From Promethearchaeota archaeon (lineage in GTDB: Archaea > Asgardarchaeota > Lokiarchaeia > Sigyniarchaeales > SOKP01): a stretch of DNA of 32,221 nucleotides. A model generated the notes under the pieces. It was not told where the DNA came from. It saw only the letters and a list, made by a program, of their open reading frames with translations, and did no database searches. Made by a program: the position numbers and the translations under genes. The stretch lies in contig JAGXNO010000041.1 in the NCBI GenBank assembly GCA_019894975.1, forward strand, positions 1 through 32,221. The letters run 5' to 3'. This document shows, piece by piece, positions 32,206 through 32,221 of the stretch (positions are counted from its first letter, which is position 1; every line of letters begins with the position of its first letter).

Positions 32206-32221
32206 ATTGTGGTAGTAACAT
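32136..32221 (+). CDS. Zinc-ribbon protein fragment at the right edge
   Basis: The plus strand encodes HYCSLCGEKLETGIKF then CPNCGSN, a textbook zinc-ribbon N-terminus, running off the window. The frame has a stop (TAA 32133-32135) only seven codons before the first His and no ATG, GTG or TTG in between, so the start is missing, non-canonical or disrupted. Confidence 0.5.

Overview
The window looks like chromosomal DNA of an Asgard archaeon, most probably a Lokiarchaeia-type lineage (inference). The basis is: very AT-rich sequence, intron-bearing tRNA genes without an encoded CCA, TATA-like promoters with little or no leader, oligo-T ends, an F420-type luciferase-like oxidoreductase, and a giant surface protein built from the APNF / TWYTLD / INQTEWD / FYAND modules that I associate with Loki-group proteins. 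No rRNA, CRISPR array, transposase or integrase was seen.

Layout. 1-1114 (minus) is the 5' part of the bifunctional NAD(P)H-hydrate repair enzyme. 1198-3647 is a two-gene unit: a URO-D-like TIM-barrel protein and an M19 dipeptidase. 3991-10701 encodes a 2236-residue membrane-anchored, repeat-rich surface protein, ending at a hairpin shared with a convergent coiled-coil gene (10740-11711). 12071-14636 is a pair: a double helix-hairpin-helix protein with a long helical body that may be BRO1-like, and a small two-helix membrane protein. Then come a GNAT acetyltransferase, a four-TM protein, and two minus-strand tRNA genes. The tRNAs are Met(CAT), with two introns, and Thr(GGT), with one. Both carry an intron at the same T-loop position. 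A SAM methyltransferase and a lysoplasmalogenase-like membrane protein follow.

18485-19402 is a luciferase-like oxidoreductase, richer in G+C than its neighbours. 19506-21671 is a compact redox/stress operon: TATA box, nested TCGAA palindromes, a 48-residue small ORF, flavin reductase-like protein, DUF3795 cysteine protein, pyridoxamine-phosphate-oxidase-like protein and a MarR regulator, closed by a T12 tract. The MarR protein probably autoregulates the operon through the palindromes. Next, on the minus strand, are a beta-carbonic anhydrase with a long C-terminal extension and a flotillin / NfeD-like / zinc-ribbon membrane cluster; the NfeD-like protein carries an 80-residue Asp-Ile/Val repeat.

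The right part (25375-32221) has a ribbon-helix-helix regulator behind a set of AT-rich repeated sites, a DJ-1/PfpI protein, an ATC-hydrolase-like protein, and an 850-residue double winged-helix/TPR protein. It ends with a run of very small plus-strand genes around a hairpin-rich stretch, and at the edge a zinc-ribbon fragment whose start cannot be found.

The strongest candidates for something undescribed are the matching T-loop introns in the adjacent tRNA genes, the self-contained MarR/TCGAA operon with its leading small ORF, and the possible BRO1-like protein fused to two HhH domains.
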